Assembly (NCBI GenBank): GCA_023260815.1
Contig: JALQUE010000288.1
Location: 1-14,800, forward strand
Direction: 5' to 3'
DNA: 14,800 nt
Source: Roseovarius sp.
Lineage (GTDB): Bacteria; Pseudomonadota; Alphaproteobacteria; Rhodobacterales; Rhodobacteraceae
The notes beneath the pieces are model-generated. The model had not been told where the DNA came from. It saw only the letters and a list, made by a program, of their open reading frames with translations, and searched no databases. This document shows, piece after piece, positions 5,686-12,393 of this stretch. How positions within the stretch are numbered: position 1 is the stretch's first letter; each line of letters opens with the position of its first letter. A program made the translations under genes and the position numbers.

Positions 5686-7464
5686 TCAGAACCGTTCGTA
5701 TCCGCGCGGATCGTGATCCGCCCCATTCGATCGCCCGTTGCCATTCATGGCATTGCGGGCAGGTTTGCCGGCCTGAAGCGTTGGCGACGACATCTGCATC
5801 ATCTCCATCAGGCGCTGACGGTCCTGGGCGCTGAGCCCTGCCATCAAGTCAGCCGCACCATCGGAATTGTCCGGCCGATCATGCAGGCTGAAGCGGCTCA
5901 GGCGGTTGCGAACACCGTCAGTTGCCGATTCCATCTGCGAGGCGGCGGTGGCCAATTCCTCGGACTGGGCAGAGACTTCCATGCCGGTCTTGGACAGTTC
6001 GCCCACGGCCTGCGAGATCTGCGCGATGCCTTCGGCCTGTTCACGGCTGCTCAGGGCGATCTGGTGGGCGGTTTCCTCGATTTTCTTGACCTCGGCGCTG
6101 ATGCTCTTGAAGGCGCCTTCGGACGCCTCGGAGCCTTTGACGCCGCGTTCCACATTGGCGGTGGCCGCTTCGATCAGATCGGCGGTTTCGCGGGCGGCCT
6201 TGGCGGAGCGCTGTGCAAGGTTGCGCACTTCCTGCGCCACCACGGCAAAGCCGCGCCCGTGTTCGCCAGCGCGTGCCGCCTCGACAGCCGCATTGAGCGA
6301 CAGCAGGTTAGTCTGGAACGCGATTTCGTCGATCACCTTGATGATCTTGGCAATTTCGCCCGAGGAATTGCGGATCGATTGCATCGCCTCGGCCATGTCG
6401 TCGATCGTCTTCAGACCCCGTGTGCCGATTTCATCGGCGGACTGGACGACCTTGAGCATGCTTTGGCTTGCATCGGCATTGGCCCGCACCACAGCGTCGG
6501 TTTCTTCGACCGAAGACGAGATTTCCTCGACCGCGCTGGACTGGACCTGCGAGGTGGCCGACAGGTTGCGCGCAGAGGCGTTCACCTCGTTGGTTGCGCT
6601 GACGATCTGGCTGACCTGTGAGGTGATATCAGACAACGTGCCATTCAGCCCGCTATAGGCGGTTGCCATGGCTTCGATGATGCTGCGGTAGCTGCCTTGG
6701 AACTTGCTGGCGTCAATGTGGCGGTCCAACTGGCCGTTTGCGATGGACAGCGCCAGCTGTTCGATTTCGCCGGTTACCGTGCGGAAGGCGTCGCGGGCGG
6801 ATTCGACCGCATCGTTCAGGAATGCCTGCTCGTTCGGGAGTTTTTCCATAACGAAGTCGAAATCGCCCTCGGCGAGCGACTTGAGGCAGGACACCAGCAG
6901 CCGCTTGCGCGAAATATGGCCTTCAACCATTGCGTTGACCAGGTCTGCGACATCCGCGAAATCGCCTGTCAGATCATCCGACGGGATGCGCTGGCTGATA
7001 TAGCCTTGGACATGCGCGGTTGACATGTGCTTGAGCCCGTCAACCAGTTTGCCAAGCTGTGTGCTTTGTTCTTTCGTGATGGTCAGGTCCTGCCATTCGA
7101 CGATGATGGCGGTTGTGGTCTTGGACTGGTTCATTTGCGGGGTGGCGCGGAATGCAAGGCTCTTGCCGCCAACGGTAAAGGCGCCATCATGCCGACCTGT
7201 AATGCCCTCCATGATCCCGCGCTGATGCGCCGGGTTCTTGTGGAAAACGTCGATCGACTTGCCGACCACATCGTTGGCGCGGAAATTGGGCAGGTCTTTG
7301 CGGATGTCCGCTTCGATCAGCTGGAACATCTCGATCGCTGCGCTGTTGACATAGCGGATAACCATGTCGCTATCTGCGATCATGACAGGGTTCGACAGCA
7401 ATTCGATGACGGAAAGCGCGTCTTGGGGCACCCAAGCGTCAGGTTTTGGTTGAATTTTGGACAT
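5686..7464 (-). CDS. Soluble PAS-containing methyl-accepting chemotaxis protein
   Basis: This is a 592-residue chemoreceptor with no membrane segment, so it should be cytoplasmic. An N-terminal PAS domain (about 15-130, with V-M-I-A-D-S-D-M-V-I-R-Y-V-N) is the sensor. A helical linker follows (about 135-270). The methylation and signalling helices run from about 280 to 520. The signalling hairpin, which contacts CheA and CheW, is nearly invariant: I-A-F-Q-T-N-L-L-S-L-N-A-A-V-E-A-A-R-A-G-E at about 381-401, then G-R-G-F-A-V-V-A-x-E-V-R-N-L-A. The tail ends in G-Y-E-R-F, which fits the x-[aromatic]-x-x-[aromatic] tether that recruits CheR/CheB in other receptors. I chose ATG 7464 because the PAS domain starts soon after it; an upstream in-frame ATG at 7521 would add 19 Cys/His/Arg-rich residues with no domain sense. 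It has its own terminator and is probably monocistronic. Ligand unknown. Confidence 0.93.
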   Translation of the reverse strand: MSKIQPKPDAWVPQDALSVIELLSNPVMIADSDMVIRYVNSAAIEMFQLIEADIRKDLPNFRANDVVGKSIDVFHKNPAHQRGIMEGITGRHDGAFTVGGKSLAFRATPQMNQSKTTTAIIVEWQDLTITKEQSTQLGKLVDGLKHMSTAHVQGYISQRIPSDDLTGDFADVADLVNAMVEGHISRKRLLVSCLKSLAEGDFDFVMEKLPNEQAFLNDAVESARDAFRTVTGEIEQLALSIANGQLDRHIDASKFQGSYRSIIEAMATAYSGLNGTLSDITSQVSQIVSATNEVNASARNLSATSQVQSSAVEEISSSVEETDAVVRANADASQSMLKVVQSADEIGTRGLKTIDDMAEAMQSIRNSSGEIAKIIKVIDEIAFQTNLLSLNAAVEAARAGEHGRGFAVVAQEVRNLAQRSAKAARETADLIEAATANVERGVKGSEASEGAFKSISAEVKKIEETAHQIALSSREQAEGIAQISQAVGELSKTGMEVSAQSEELATAASQMESATDGVRNRLSRFSLHDRPDNSDGAADLMAGLSAQDRQRLMEMMQMSSPTLQAGKPARNAMNGNGRSNGADHDPRGYERF

Positions 7465-7499
7465 TCTATTTTCACCACAGCATTGTTGCGCGCGCCGAT

Positions 7500-7517
7500 G
7501 CGGGCTGTGTTGCCCGC
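7500..7517. promoter_or_regulatory. Inverted repeat GCGGGC-TGTGTT-GCCCGC upstream of the chemoreceptor
   Basis: A perfect 6-bp GC stem with a 6-nt spacer lies 35 nt upstream of the chemoreceptor start (7464). No T run follows on either strand, so it is not a terminator. It may be an operator or a leader hairpin. The rest of 7465-7738 holds no gene I can support; a third TTTCGATAG copy is at 7589-7597. Confidence 0.3.
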
Positions 7518-7588
7518 TCATTGCACCATGTCATTGCCAACGGCAAAAGCTGCGCCATGTGAGAATATCTAAGGGTGCAGGGTGATAC

Positions 7589-7597
7589 TTTCGATAG
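7589..7597 (+). repeat. Third copy of TTTCGATAG, between the chemoreceptor and DUF1499 genes
   Basis: This is the same 9-mer, with the same preceding C, as the copy at 1693-1701. It lies 124 nt upstream of the chemoreceptor start on the opposite strand. A 9-mer can recur by chance in a window of this size, so a shared regulator is only a hypothesis. Confidence 0.25.
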
Positions 7598-7738
7598 ATC
7601 GGGCGCCCTGAGTGGTTGTTTGCCTCAAGCCGATGGCGGCCCGTCAAGGGGACGGGACTTCTGCCAGGGTGGCTTGTCAACGGGGATGGGCCTTCCTAGC
7701 ATCAGGGAAGGGGCGTGGATGACGGAAAGGTCGTGGCG

Positions 7739-8155
7739 ATGAAATGGGGTTTGACGGCTTTCTGCGTCGTTCTGGTTCTGCTGGCGGCGATCAGCGTTTA
7801 TGTCAGGCTTGCGCCCACCGATGCGGCACGCTGGCATCAGATGCCAGAGGGGATCACCAATCGCGATTATGACGGTGGCGCCATGCGCGTTGTCGGCGCC
7901 GGTGAAAACAGGCTGGAGCGGCTGCATGAGATCATCCTGAAATCCCCACGTACGGAGGTTGTTGCCGGCGCACCCGAAGACGGCATGGTCACATATGTGA
8001 GCAGGTCGCGCGTTTTCGGCTTTCCCGATTACACGACCGTGCAGCAGGCAGGACCGCAACTTGAAATCCATGGCCGGCTGCGCTTTGGGAAATCAGATCT
8101 TGGGGTGAACGCTGCGCGCATCGATGGCTGGCTGCAGGCGTTCGCGCAGGGATGA
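7739..8155 (+). CDS. DUF1499 family membrane-anchored protein
   Basis: This is a 138-residue protein of unknown function. An N-terminal hydrophobic helix (residues 3-22) ends in V-R-L-A-P, the usual opening of alphaproteobacterial DUF1499 proteins. The conserved region contains D-G-M-V-T-Y-V-S-R-S-R-V-F-G-F-P-D-Y-T-T-V and later L-x-I-x-G-R-L-R-F-G-x-S-D-L-G-V-N, which define the family. Start ATG 7739 is preferred: GGAAAGG at 7724-7730 lies 8 nt upstream and the membrane helix follows directly. A GTG at 7715 is an in-frame alternative that adds 8 residues. Its last 63 bp overlap the 3' end of the cysteine-containing gene on the other strand. The membrane-anchored domain probably faces the periplasm (inference). 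Confidence 0.82.
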   Translation: MKWGLTAFCVVLVLLAAISVYVRLAPTDAARWHQMPEGITNRDYDGGAMRVVGAGENRLERLHEIILKSPRTEVVAGAPEDGMVTYVSRSRVFGFPDYTTVQQAGPQLEIHGRLRFGKSDLGVNAARIDGWLQAFAQG

Positions 8156-8377
8156 CGACAGGCAGCCCTGGGATATTTCGCGCCACATCGGATTGTTGAG
8201 CGACATCTGGCATTGAGCCATGAAGCTGCGCCCGCCCACATGCAGGCAGATCATTTCGCCCATTTCCACACGTTTGCCGTTGCTGTCGGTGCAGTAACAG
8301 TCAACCGTCTTGCCAACGAGCGTCTGGTCGGCAAGGGCGGGAGCGGCGATAAGGAACAAAGCGATCAGCAGCCTCAT
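8093..8377 (-). CDS. Small secreted cysteine-containing protein, conserved hypothetical
   Basis: This is a 94-residue protein with a clear signal peptide (M-R-L-L-I-A-L-F-L-I-A-A-P-A-L-A, cleavage near residue 16), so it is periplasmic. The mature part has four cysteines: a C-Y-C pair, one in M-I-C-L-H-V and one in A-Q-C-Q-M-S-L-N-N-P-M-W-R. A fifth follows in Q-G-C. The pattern C-x-C...G-x-x-I-C-L...C-x-M-S-L-N-x-P-M-W-R resembles a conserved Rhodobacterales hypothetical protein; I know no function. Two disulfides or a metal site are possible. I chose ATG 8377 because it begins the signal peptide; an ATG at 8413 would add 12 residues before it. The C-terminal tail overlaps the DUF1499 gene by 63 bp. 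It is divergent from prfA with a 59-bp gap. Confidence 0.75.
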   Translation of the reverse strand: MRLLIALFLIAAPALADQTLVGKTVDCYCTDSNGKRVEMGEMICLHVGGRSFMAQCQMSLNNPMWREISQGCLSSSLRERLQPAIDARSVHPKI

Positions 8378-8384
8378 GGTGCAA

Positions 8385-8413
8385 AGGATAGCACAGGCTT
8401 TCGTCTTGACCAA
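8385..8413 (-). promoter_or_regulatory. Candidate promoter of the small secreted protein, implying a leaderless mRNA
   Basis: On the minus strand TTGGTC (8413-8408) and TATCCT (8390-8385) are 17 bp apart. The expected start point (about 7 nt after the -10) falls at about 8378, at the ATG of the gene (8377). No Shine-Dalgarno sequence is visible. This rests on the -35/-10 match alone. Confidence 0.35.
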
Positions 8414-8436
8414 ACCCTGCGAACGGGGCAGATGCG

Positions 8437-9492
8437 ATGACCATGGTACCCTTTGACAGATTGAACGAAATCCTGCAGCGTTTCGAGTATCTCGAGGCTC
8501 AAATGTCTGCGGGCGGCGGGGATATCGCCAAACTGGGCCGCGAATATGCCGAGCTGCGCCCGGTGGTCGAGGAAATCCGCGCCTACCGGCAGGTTCTGGA
8601 TGATATCGAGGCCGCGAACGCGATGCTGGCCGACCCCGAGATGCGCGACTTGGCCGACGAGGAACTGGCCGTGCTTCGGACGCGAAAACCCGCGCTTGAA
8701 GAGCGGCTGCAACTGGCGCTTCTGCCCAAGGACAAGGCGGATGCGCGCCCGGCGATCCTTGAAATCCGGCCCGGTACCGGCGGCGAGGAGGCGGCGCTGT
8801 TCGCAGGCGATCTGCTGCGGATGTATCAGCGTTATGCCGAGGCCAAGGGCTGGACCTTCGAGATCATCGAACACAACGAGACAGAGTTGGGGGGGATCAA
8901 GGAGGTGGTCGCGCGGGTCGCGGGCGATCACGTCTTTGCGCGGTTGAAGTTCGAATCCGGTGTGCACAGGGTGCAGCGGGTGCCGGAAACGGAAAGCGGC
9001 GGGCGCATCCACACCAGCGCCGCGACCGTCGCGGTGTTGCCCGAGGCCGAGGACGTGGACGTTCAGATCGATGCGGGCGATCTGCGGATCGACACGATGC
9101 GCAGTTCCGGTGCGGGCGGTCAGCATGTCAATACCACGGACTCGGCGGTGCGGATCACGCATTTGCCGACCGGGATCGTGGTCACCAGTTCGGAAAAGTC
9201 ACAACACCGCAACCGCGAGATCGCGATGCAGGTTCTCAAGACCCGGCTTTTCGACATGGAACGCCAGCGCGCGGCCGACGAACGCTCGGCCAGCCGGGCG
9301 GCGCAGGTGGGCACAGGCGACAGATCCGAGCGGATCCGGACCTATAATTTCCCGCAAGGGCGGATGACCGATCATCGGATCAACCTGACGCTGTATAAGC
9401 TGGATCAGGTGATGCAGGGCGATCTGGATGAGGTGATCGACGCGCTGCGCGCCGATGCTCAAGCCACGCTGCTGGCGGAGATGGGCGGGTGA
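8437..9492 (+). CDS. prfA: Peptide chain release factor 1
   Basis: This is a 351-residue class I release factor that reads UAA and UAG and triggers hydrolysis of peptidyl-tRNA on the ribosome. The catalytic G227-G228-Q229 lies in S-S-G-A-G-G-Q-H-V-N-T-T-D-S-A-V-R-I-T-H. The codon-recognition tripeptide is P183-E-T185 in V-Q-R-V-P-E-T-E; this P-x-T form marks RF1, whereas RF2 has S-P-F. The I-R-P-G-T-G-G-E-E-A-A-L-F-like motif is also present (E-I-R-P-G-T-G-G-E-E-A). Length and motifs are typical. Start ATG 8437 is followed by another ATG at 8443; the upstream GGGGCAG is a weak ribosome binding site, so the choice between them is open. It overlaps prmC by 4 nt, so the factor and its methylase are translationally coupled. 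Confidence 0.97.
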   Translation: MTMVPFDRLNEILQRFEYLEAQMSAGGGDIAKLGREYAELRPVVEEIRAYRQVLDDIEAANAMLADPEMRDLADEELAVLRTRKPALEERLQLALLPKDKADARPAILEIRPGTGGEEAALFAGDLLRMYQRYAEAKGWTFEIIEHNETELGGIKEVVARVAGDHVFARLKFESGVHRVQRVPETESGGRIHTSAATVAVLPEAEDVDVQIDAGDLRIDTMRSSGAGGQHVNTTDSAVRITHLPTGIVVTSSEKSQHRNREIAMQVLKTRLFDMERQRAADERSASRAAQVGTGDRSERIRTYNFPQGRMTDHRINLTLYKLDQVMQGDLDEVIDALRADAQATLLAEMGG

Positions 9493-10325
9493 GCGGATCG
9501 GTTCAGGACGGGCTGAGACGACTGACGCAAGTTCTGGCGCAGGGCAGGGTGGACGATCCCGCCCGCGAGGCGCGGCTTGTCCTTGCGCATGTTCTGGATG
9601 TGGCGCCTGGCCGGATGACGCTGATGGCACCCGAGGCCTTGGCAGCGGCCGATTTCGAGGCGGCTTTGACCCTGGTGCAGCGCCGTGTGGCGGGCGAGCC
9701 GATGGCGCATCTTCTTGGATACAGAGAGTTTTACGGGCAGCGCTTTGCGGTTGATGCGCGGGTTCTGGATCCCAGGCCCGAGACGGAAACCCTTGTAAAT
9801 TCTGCGCTTGGCGTGCCCTTCCGCCGCGTTCTGGATTTGGGCACAGGGTCGGGCTGCATCTTGCTGAGCCTGCTGGCGAACCGGCCCGAGGCCACGGGGG
9901 TGGGGTGCGATCTATCTGTGGACGCGGTGCAGGTGGCGCGTGCCAACGCTGCAAAACTGGGCCTGACACCAAGATGCGAATTTATCGTGTCGAACTGGTT
10001 CGAGGCTGTGCGCGGACCCTTCGACATGATCGTGTCGAACCCGCCCTATATCGCGGCGGACGAGATGTCCGGTCTGGAGCGCGAGTTGCACCATGAGCCG
10101 CGCATGGCCCTGACCGACGAGGCCGATGGGCTGACCGCGTACCGGATCATCGCGGCGGGCGCGGGGGAGCATCTTGAGCCTGGTGGGTGGCTGATGGTGG
10201 AAATCGGCTGGCAGCAGGGGGCGGTCGTGGCTGATCTGATGAGATTGGAGGGATTCGCCAGGGTTTCTGTTCTGCCGGATATTGATGGGCGAGACCGTGT
10301 GGTTCAGGCTGTTTGGCCCGGTTGA
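9489..10325 (+). CDS. prmC: Peptide chain release factor N5-glutamine methyltransferase
   Basis: This is a 278-residue SAM-dependent methylase that modifies the glutamine of the GGQ motif in release factors. The N-terminal helical substrate-binding domain covers about residues 1-85 (A-R-L-V-L-A-H-V-L, Q-R-R-V-A-G-E-P-M-A-H-L-L-G-Y-R-E-F-Y). The Rossmann domain has the SAM loop L-D-L-G-T-G-S-G-C-I and the catalytic N184-P-P-Y187 that holds the substrate glutamine. P-R-P-E-T-E-T-L just before the SAM domain is also typical. Start is GTG 9489, sharing GTGA with the prfA stop. This is the common prfA-prmC arrangement, with the product acting on the product of the preceding gene. Confidence 0.96.
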   Translation: MSGSVQDGLRRLTQVLAQGRVDDPAREARLVLAHVLDVAPGRMTLMAPEALAAADFEAALTLVQRRVAGEPMAHLLGYREFYGQRFAVDARVLDPRPETETLVNSALGVPFRRVLDLGTGSGCILLSLLANRPEATGVGCDLSVDAVQVARANAAKLGLTPRCEFIVSNWFEAVRGPFDMIVSNPPYIAADEMSGLERELHHEPRMALTDEADGLTAYRIIAAGAGEHLEPGGWLMVEIGWQQGAVVADLMRLEGFARVSVLPDIDGRDRVVQAVWPG

Positions 10326-10554
10326 TCCCTGAAAACACGACAAAATTCGCCTAATTGTCGATAATTTTCCGGAATGCACTTGTAACGTGGGCCACGCCGT
10401 GTTTAGTGATAGACAGTCAAGCTGTAACAGACGCTTTAATTGGCGTTGCGCTTGATCCAAGCCAATACATGTCGGATCCGGGTGGATATAATGGCGCACA
10501 GGGCGCCAATCGGGTCGAGCGACACTTTGAGCACAGGGCTGAACAGCTAATACA
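10326..10554. other. 229-bp intergenic region before the DUF4167 gene
   Basis: This non-coding stretch holds no protein-like frame or recognisable RNA. A TATAAT hexamer at 10487-10492 is the best -10 candidate for the DUF4167 gene, but no good -35 lies 16-18 bp upstream. Another pairing, TTGTAA (10380-10385) with TAGTGA 18 bp on, is also possible. No terminator is evident after prmC. The length suggests that the DUF4167 gene has its own promoter. Confidence 0.35.
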
Positions 10555-11160
10555 ATGAGATCATCCAAGTCACGTTCGCGGAACAAAACTGGCCGTAACC
10601 GCTCGATGGGGAACATCGTCAATCGGGTCTTCGAAAGTTCGGGCCCGGAGGGCAAGGTGCGCGGCACCCCGCAACAGATCATAGACAAGTACAACCAGCT
10701 TGCGCGGGATGCCCAACTGGGCAATGACCGTGTCGCGGCTGAAAACTTTCAGCAGCATGCGGAACATTACCTGAGAATGCTGGGCGCCGCCCAGAAGGAT
10801 CAGGATGCCCGCCGCGAGCAGCAGGAACGTGAAAACCGCGACCGGCAGGCCGAGCGCGATCGCGAGCGCCCGGATCGCCCCGAGGCGCGCCCGGATCGCC
10901 CCGACCAGCGCCCAAGACGCCCCGACCACGAGACGCAGGACAGCCCCGATATGTCCAACGCGCCGCAGCCCGATCTGGAGCCGACACAGGACGCCGATGA
11001 AAGCAGCCTTGTGGAGACACCGGAAAGCCAGAAAGCTGAAAAGCCGAAACGGCCACGCAAGCCCCGCGTCAAAAAAGTTCAGCCCGAGACCGCCGATCAA
11101 GAGGGCCAGGCCGGCAGTGGCAGGCAGGATGGATCGGACGCCACCGAGGCCGCTGAATAA
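10555..11160 (+). CDS. DUF4167 domain-containing protein
   Basis: This is a 201-residue protein typical of alphaproteobacteria; the molecular function is not known to me. The conserved DUF4167 region is the first 85 residues: a basic start (M-R-S-S-K-S-R-S-R), then G-N-I-V-N-R-V-F-E-S-S-G-P-E-G-K-V-R-G-T-P-Q-Q-I-I, A-R-D-A-Q-L-G-N-D-R-V-A-A-E-N-F and Q-H-A-E-H-Y-L-R-M-L. The remainder is low-complexity, highly charged and probably disordered: an Arg/Asp/Glu-rich helix-like run, R-P-D-R-P repeats and a Lys/Arg patch (K-P-K-R-P-R-K-P-R-V-K-K). The basic ends would suit RNA or ribosome contact (inference only). It lies in the common setting downstream of prmC. An intrinsic terminator follows 39 nt after its stop. 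Confidence 0.9.
   Translation: MRSSKSRSRNKTGRNRSMGNIVNRVFESSGPEGKVRGTPQQIIDKYNQLARDAQLGNDRVAAENFQQHAEHYLRMLGAAQKDQDARREQQERENRDRQAERDRERPDRPEARPDRPDQRPRRPDHETQDSPDMSNAPQPDLEPTQDADESSLVETPESQKAEKPKRPRKPRVKKVQPETADQEGQAGSGRQDGSDATEAAE
10866..10904 (+). repeat. Short tandem repeat, 21-bp period, inside the DUF4167 gene
   Basis: An 18-bp sequence, GCGCCCGGATCGCCCCGA, occurs at 10866-10883 and again at 10887-10904. The 21-bp spacing encodes a 7-residue unit of R-P-D-R-P type, with a third, diverged unit after it. The in-frame length suggests expansion or contraction without frame loss. Confidence 0.7.
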
Positions 11161-11198
11161 GCTGGCGGCACGATATCGAGTATTTATGGAACGATGAA

Positions 11199-11221
11199 AC
11201 GGGGGCTTCGGCCCCTGTTTT
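11199..11221 (+). terminator. Intrinsic terminator after the DUF4167 gene
   Basis: An 8-bp stem (ACGGGGGC at 11199-11206 with GCCCCTGT at 11211-11218, one G-T pair) is closed by the very stable TTCG tetraloop and followed by T residues at 11218-11221. Placed 39 nt after the stop codon, it is a clear Rho-independent terminator for plus-strand transcription. Confidence 0.85.
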
Positions 11222-11287
11222 GCTGTATGGGACAAGGCGTGTCACGAAACCCTGGAGCACGGCCTTTCACGACCCGCAACGACGCAT

Positions 11288-11301
11288 TAGAGCGTGTTGC
11301 G
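11288..11301 (+). repeat. Left end: TA target site plus 12-bp inverted repeat of the IS630 element
   Basis: TA followed by GAGCGTGTTGCG. It is an exact complement of the right end at 12335-12348; identity stops after 12 bp (14 including TA). Confidence 0.92.
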
Positions 11302-11375
11302 GTGTTTCTGATTCAGGATTCCCGTGAGCGCTGATCTGTGATTCCCTGTCTGCAGGGCAGATATGGGGGTTCAAG

Positions 11376-11756
11376 ATGGGCAAGCCACTTCCTGTAGAAC
11401 TTCGAGAGCGTGTTGTCGCATTCGTTGAAGAGGGCCATTCGCATCGGTCTGCGGCAGCGCGATTTCGGGTTTCGGTGAAGTTCGTGAATGACATGGTCAT
11501 TCTTAAACGCGAGACAGGTGGGCTGGAGCCGCGTGCCCAGGGCAATGGCGGCGGGCATGGCAAGCTTGGCCGTCTGCAAGGCTGGCTGCAGGCGCGGATG
11601 CATGCCAAGCCCGATCTGACGCTGGATGATCTGGTGCTGGAAATTTCCGAGACACACAAGATGACGGTTCATCGCGTGTCGGTCTGGCGGGCGCTCCGCA
11701 GCCTTGGCCTGACACATAAAAAAAGACCTGCAAGCCGTCGAGCAGAAGCGACCTGA
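11376..11756 (+). CDS. IS630-family transposase, N-terminal (helix-turn-helix) part
   Basis: This is a 126-residue frame encoding the DNA-binding half of an IS630 transposase. It opens with G-K-P-L-P-V-E-L-R-E-R-V-V-A-F-V-E-E-G-H-S, then R-S-A-A-A-R-F-R-V-S-V-K-F-V, the first helix-turn-helix that binds the terminal repeats. A second winged-helix-like segment follows, with L-T-L-D-D-L and V-H-R-V-S-V-W-R-A-L-R-S-L-G-L-T-H-K-K. It loses family similarity just after T-H-K-K, at an A7 tract (11718-11724), and ends at a stop at 11754-11756. The continuing conserved sequence is in the +1 frame and is open from 11713, so the two frames overlap by 44 nt. Full transposase needs a net shift at the A tract, by ribosomal or polymerase slippage; otherwise the copy is broken. 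Confidence 0.88.
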   Translation: MGKPLPVELRERVVAFVEEGHSHRSAAARFRVSVKFVNDMVILKRETGGLEPRAQGNGGGHGKLGRLQGWLQARMHAKPDLTLDDLVLEISETHKMTVHRVSVWRALRSLGLTHKKRPASRRAEAT

Positions 11757-11784
11757 GGTTCGCAAGGCCCGCCATGACTGGGTC

Positions 11785-12333
11785 ATGCGTCGTCAGCCCT
11801 TCATGCGTAACATGCTGACGCGCTTGGGGTTTATCGATGAGACGCCTCTGAAGACGAACATGGCCAAGACCACAGGCTGGTCTGCAAAAGGCGCACGCCT
11901 GATCGACCATGCGCCGTTCGGCCACTGGAACACTCAGACCTTCATTGCCGCTCTGCGCCATGATCGGCTCGACGCACCATGGGTTATCGACGGCGCAATG
12001 AACCGCGAGATGTTCGAGCTTTACGTCGAGACCCAACTCGCCCCGACACTGAGCAAGGGCGACGTGATCATACTGGACAACCTGTCATCGCACAAAAGCC
12101 CCAAGGCCGCAGAGGCCATGCGCGCCGTTGGCGCATGGTTTCTGTTTCTGCCACCCTACAGTCCCGATCTGAACCCGATCGAGATGGCATTTGCCAAGCT
12201 CAAGGCCTTGATCCGGCGCGCCGCCGCTAGGACATACGATGATCTATGGCGCGCCGCGGGGCATGTCTGCGATCTCTTCACCGATGAAGAATGCTACAAC
12301 TTCTTCAAGGCTGCCGGATATGAAACCGATTGA
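11785..12333 (+). CDS. IS630-family transposase, C-terminal catalytic (DDE) part
   Basis: This 182-residue frame from an ATG at 11785 encodes the DDE catalytic domain that cuts and joins DNA at the element ends. The three acidic residues are visible: D18 in G-F-I-D-E-T, D98 in V-I-I-L-D-N-L-S-S-H-K and E133 in P-P-Y-S-P-D-L-N-P-I-E. These match the IS630/Tc1-mariner pattern. The conserved reading does not begin at this ATG: it continues upstream in the same frame through K-K-D-L-Q-A-V-E-Q-K-R-P-E-V-R-K-A-R-H-D-W-V to the A7 tract at 11718-11724. The ATG is therefore only the first in-frame start; the natural product is probably a fusion with the upstream part. The stop lies just inside the right terminal repeat. 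Confidence 0.88.
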   Translation: MRRQPFMRNMLTRLGFIDETPLKTNMAKTTGWSAKGARLIDHAPFGHWNTQTFIAALRHDRLDAPWVIDGAMNREMFELYVETQLAPTLSKGDVIILDNLSSHKSPKAAEAMRAVGAWFLFLPPYSPDLNPIEMAFAKLKALIRRAAARTYDDLWRAAGHVCDLFTDEECYNFFKAAGYETD

Positions 12334-12334
12334 G

Positions 12335-12348
12335 CGCAACACGCTCTA
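12335..12348 (-). repeat. Right end: 12-bp inverted repeat plus TA target site of the IS630 element
   Basis: CGCAACACGCTC followed by TA, the exact complement of the left end at 11288-11301. It begins 2 nt after the transposase stop codon. Confidence 0.92.
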
Positions 12349-12393
12349 GGGCGGTGCCCTTCGCTGATCTTTCCAGGTTGAAGAGGAAAAGAT

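Larger units (their letters stand above)
11290..12346 (+). mobile_element. Complete IS630-family insertion sequence (1057 bp)
   Basis: The element is bounded by perfect 12-bp terminal inverted repeats (GAGCGTGTTGCG at 11290-11301 and its complement at 12335-12346). A TA dinucleotide flanks each end (11288-11289 and 12347-12348), the target duplication typical of IS630/Tc1-mariner elements. It carries a DDE transposase split into two frames: an HTH part and a catalytic part. It stands between the terminator of the DUF4167 gene and the 3' end of rsmA, so it interrupts no gene. Because IS copies are repeated in genomes, the two flanks may have been joined through it by assembly; a 2-bp TA duplication cannot decide this. 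Confidence 0.93.

Noticed and set aside
5554..6621. Plus-strand 355-residue frame opposite the chemoreceptor
   Set aside because: It is antisense to an unambiguous chemotaxis signalling domain, and it crosses that gene's terminator.
8437..9492. Release factor 2 as an alternative to RF1
   Set aside because: P-E-T in the recognition loop and the absence of S-P-F, with no internal frameshift site, mark it as RF1.
10355..10558. A 67-residue plus-strand frame in the region before the DUF4167 gene
   Set aside because: No ribosome binding site, no motif and mixed codon use; it overlaps the next gene's start only by chance.
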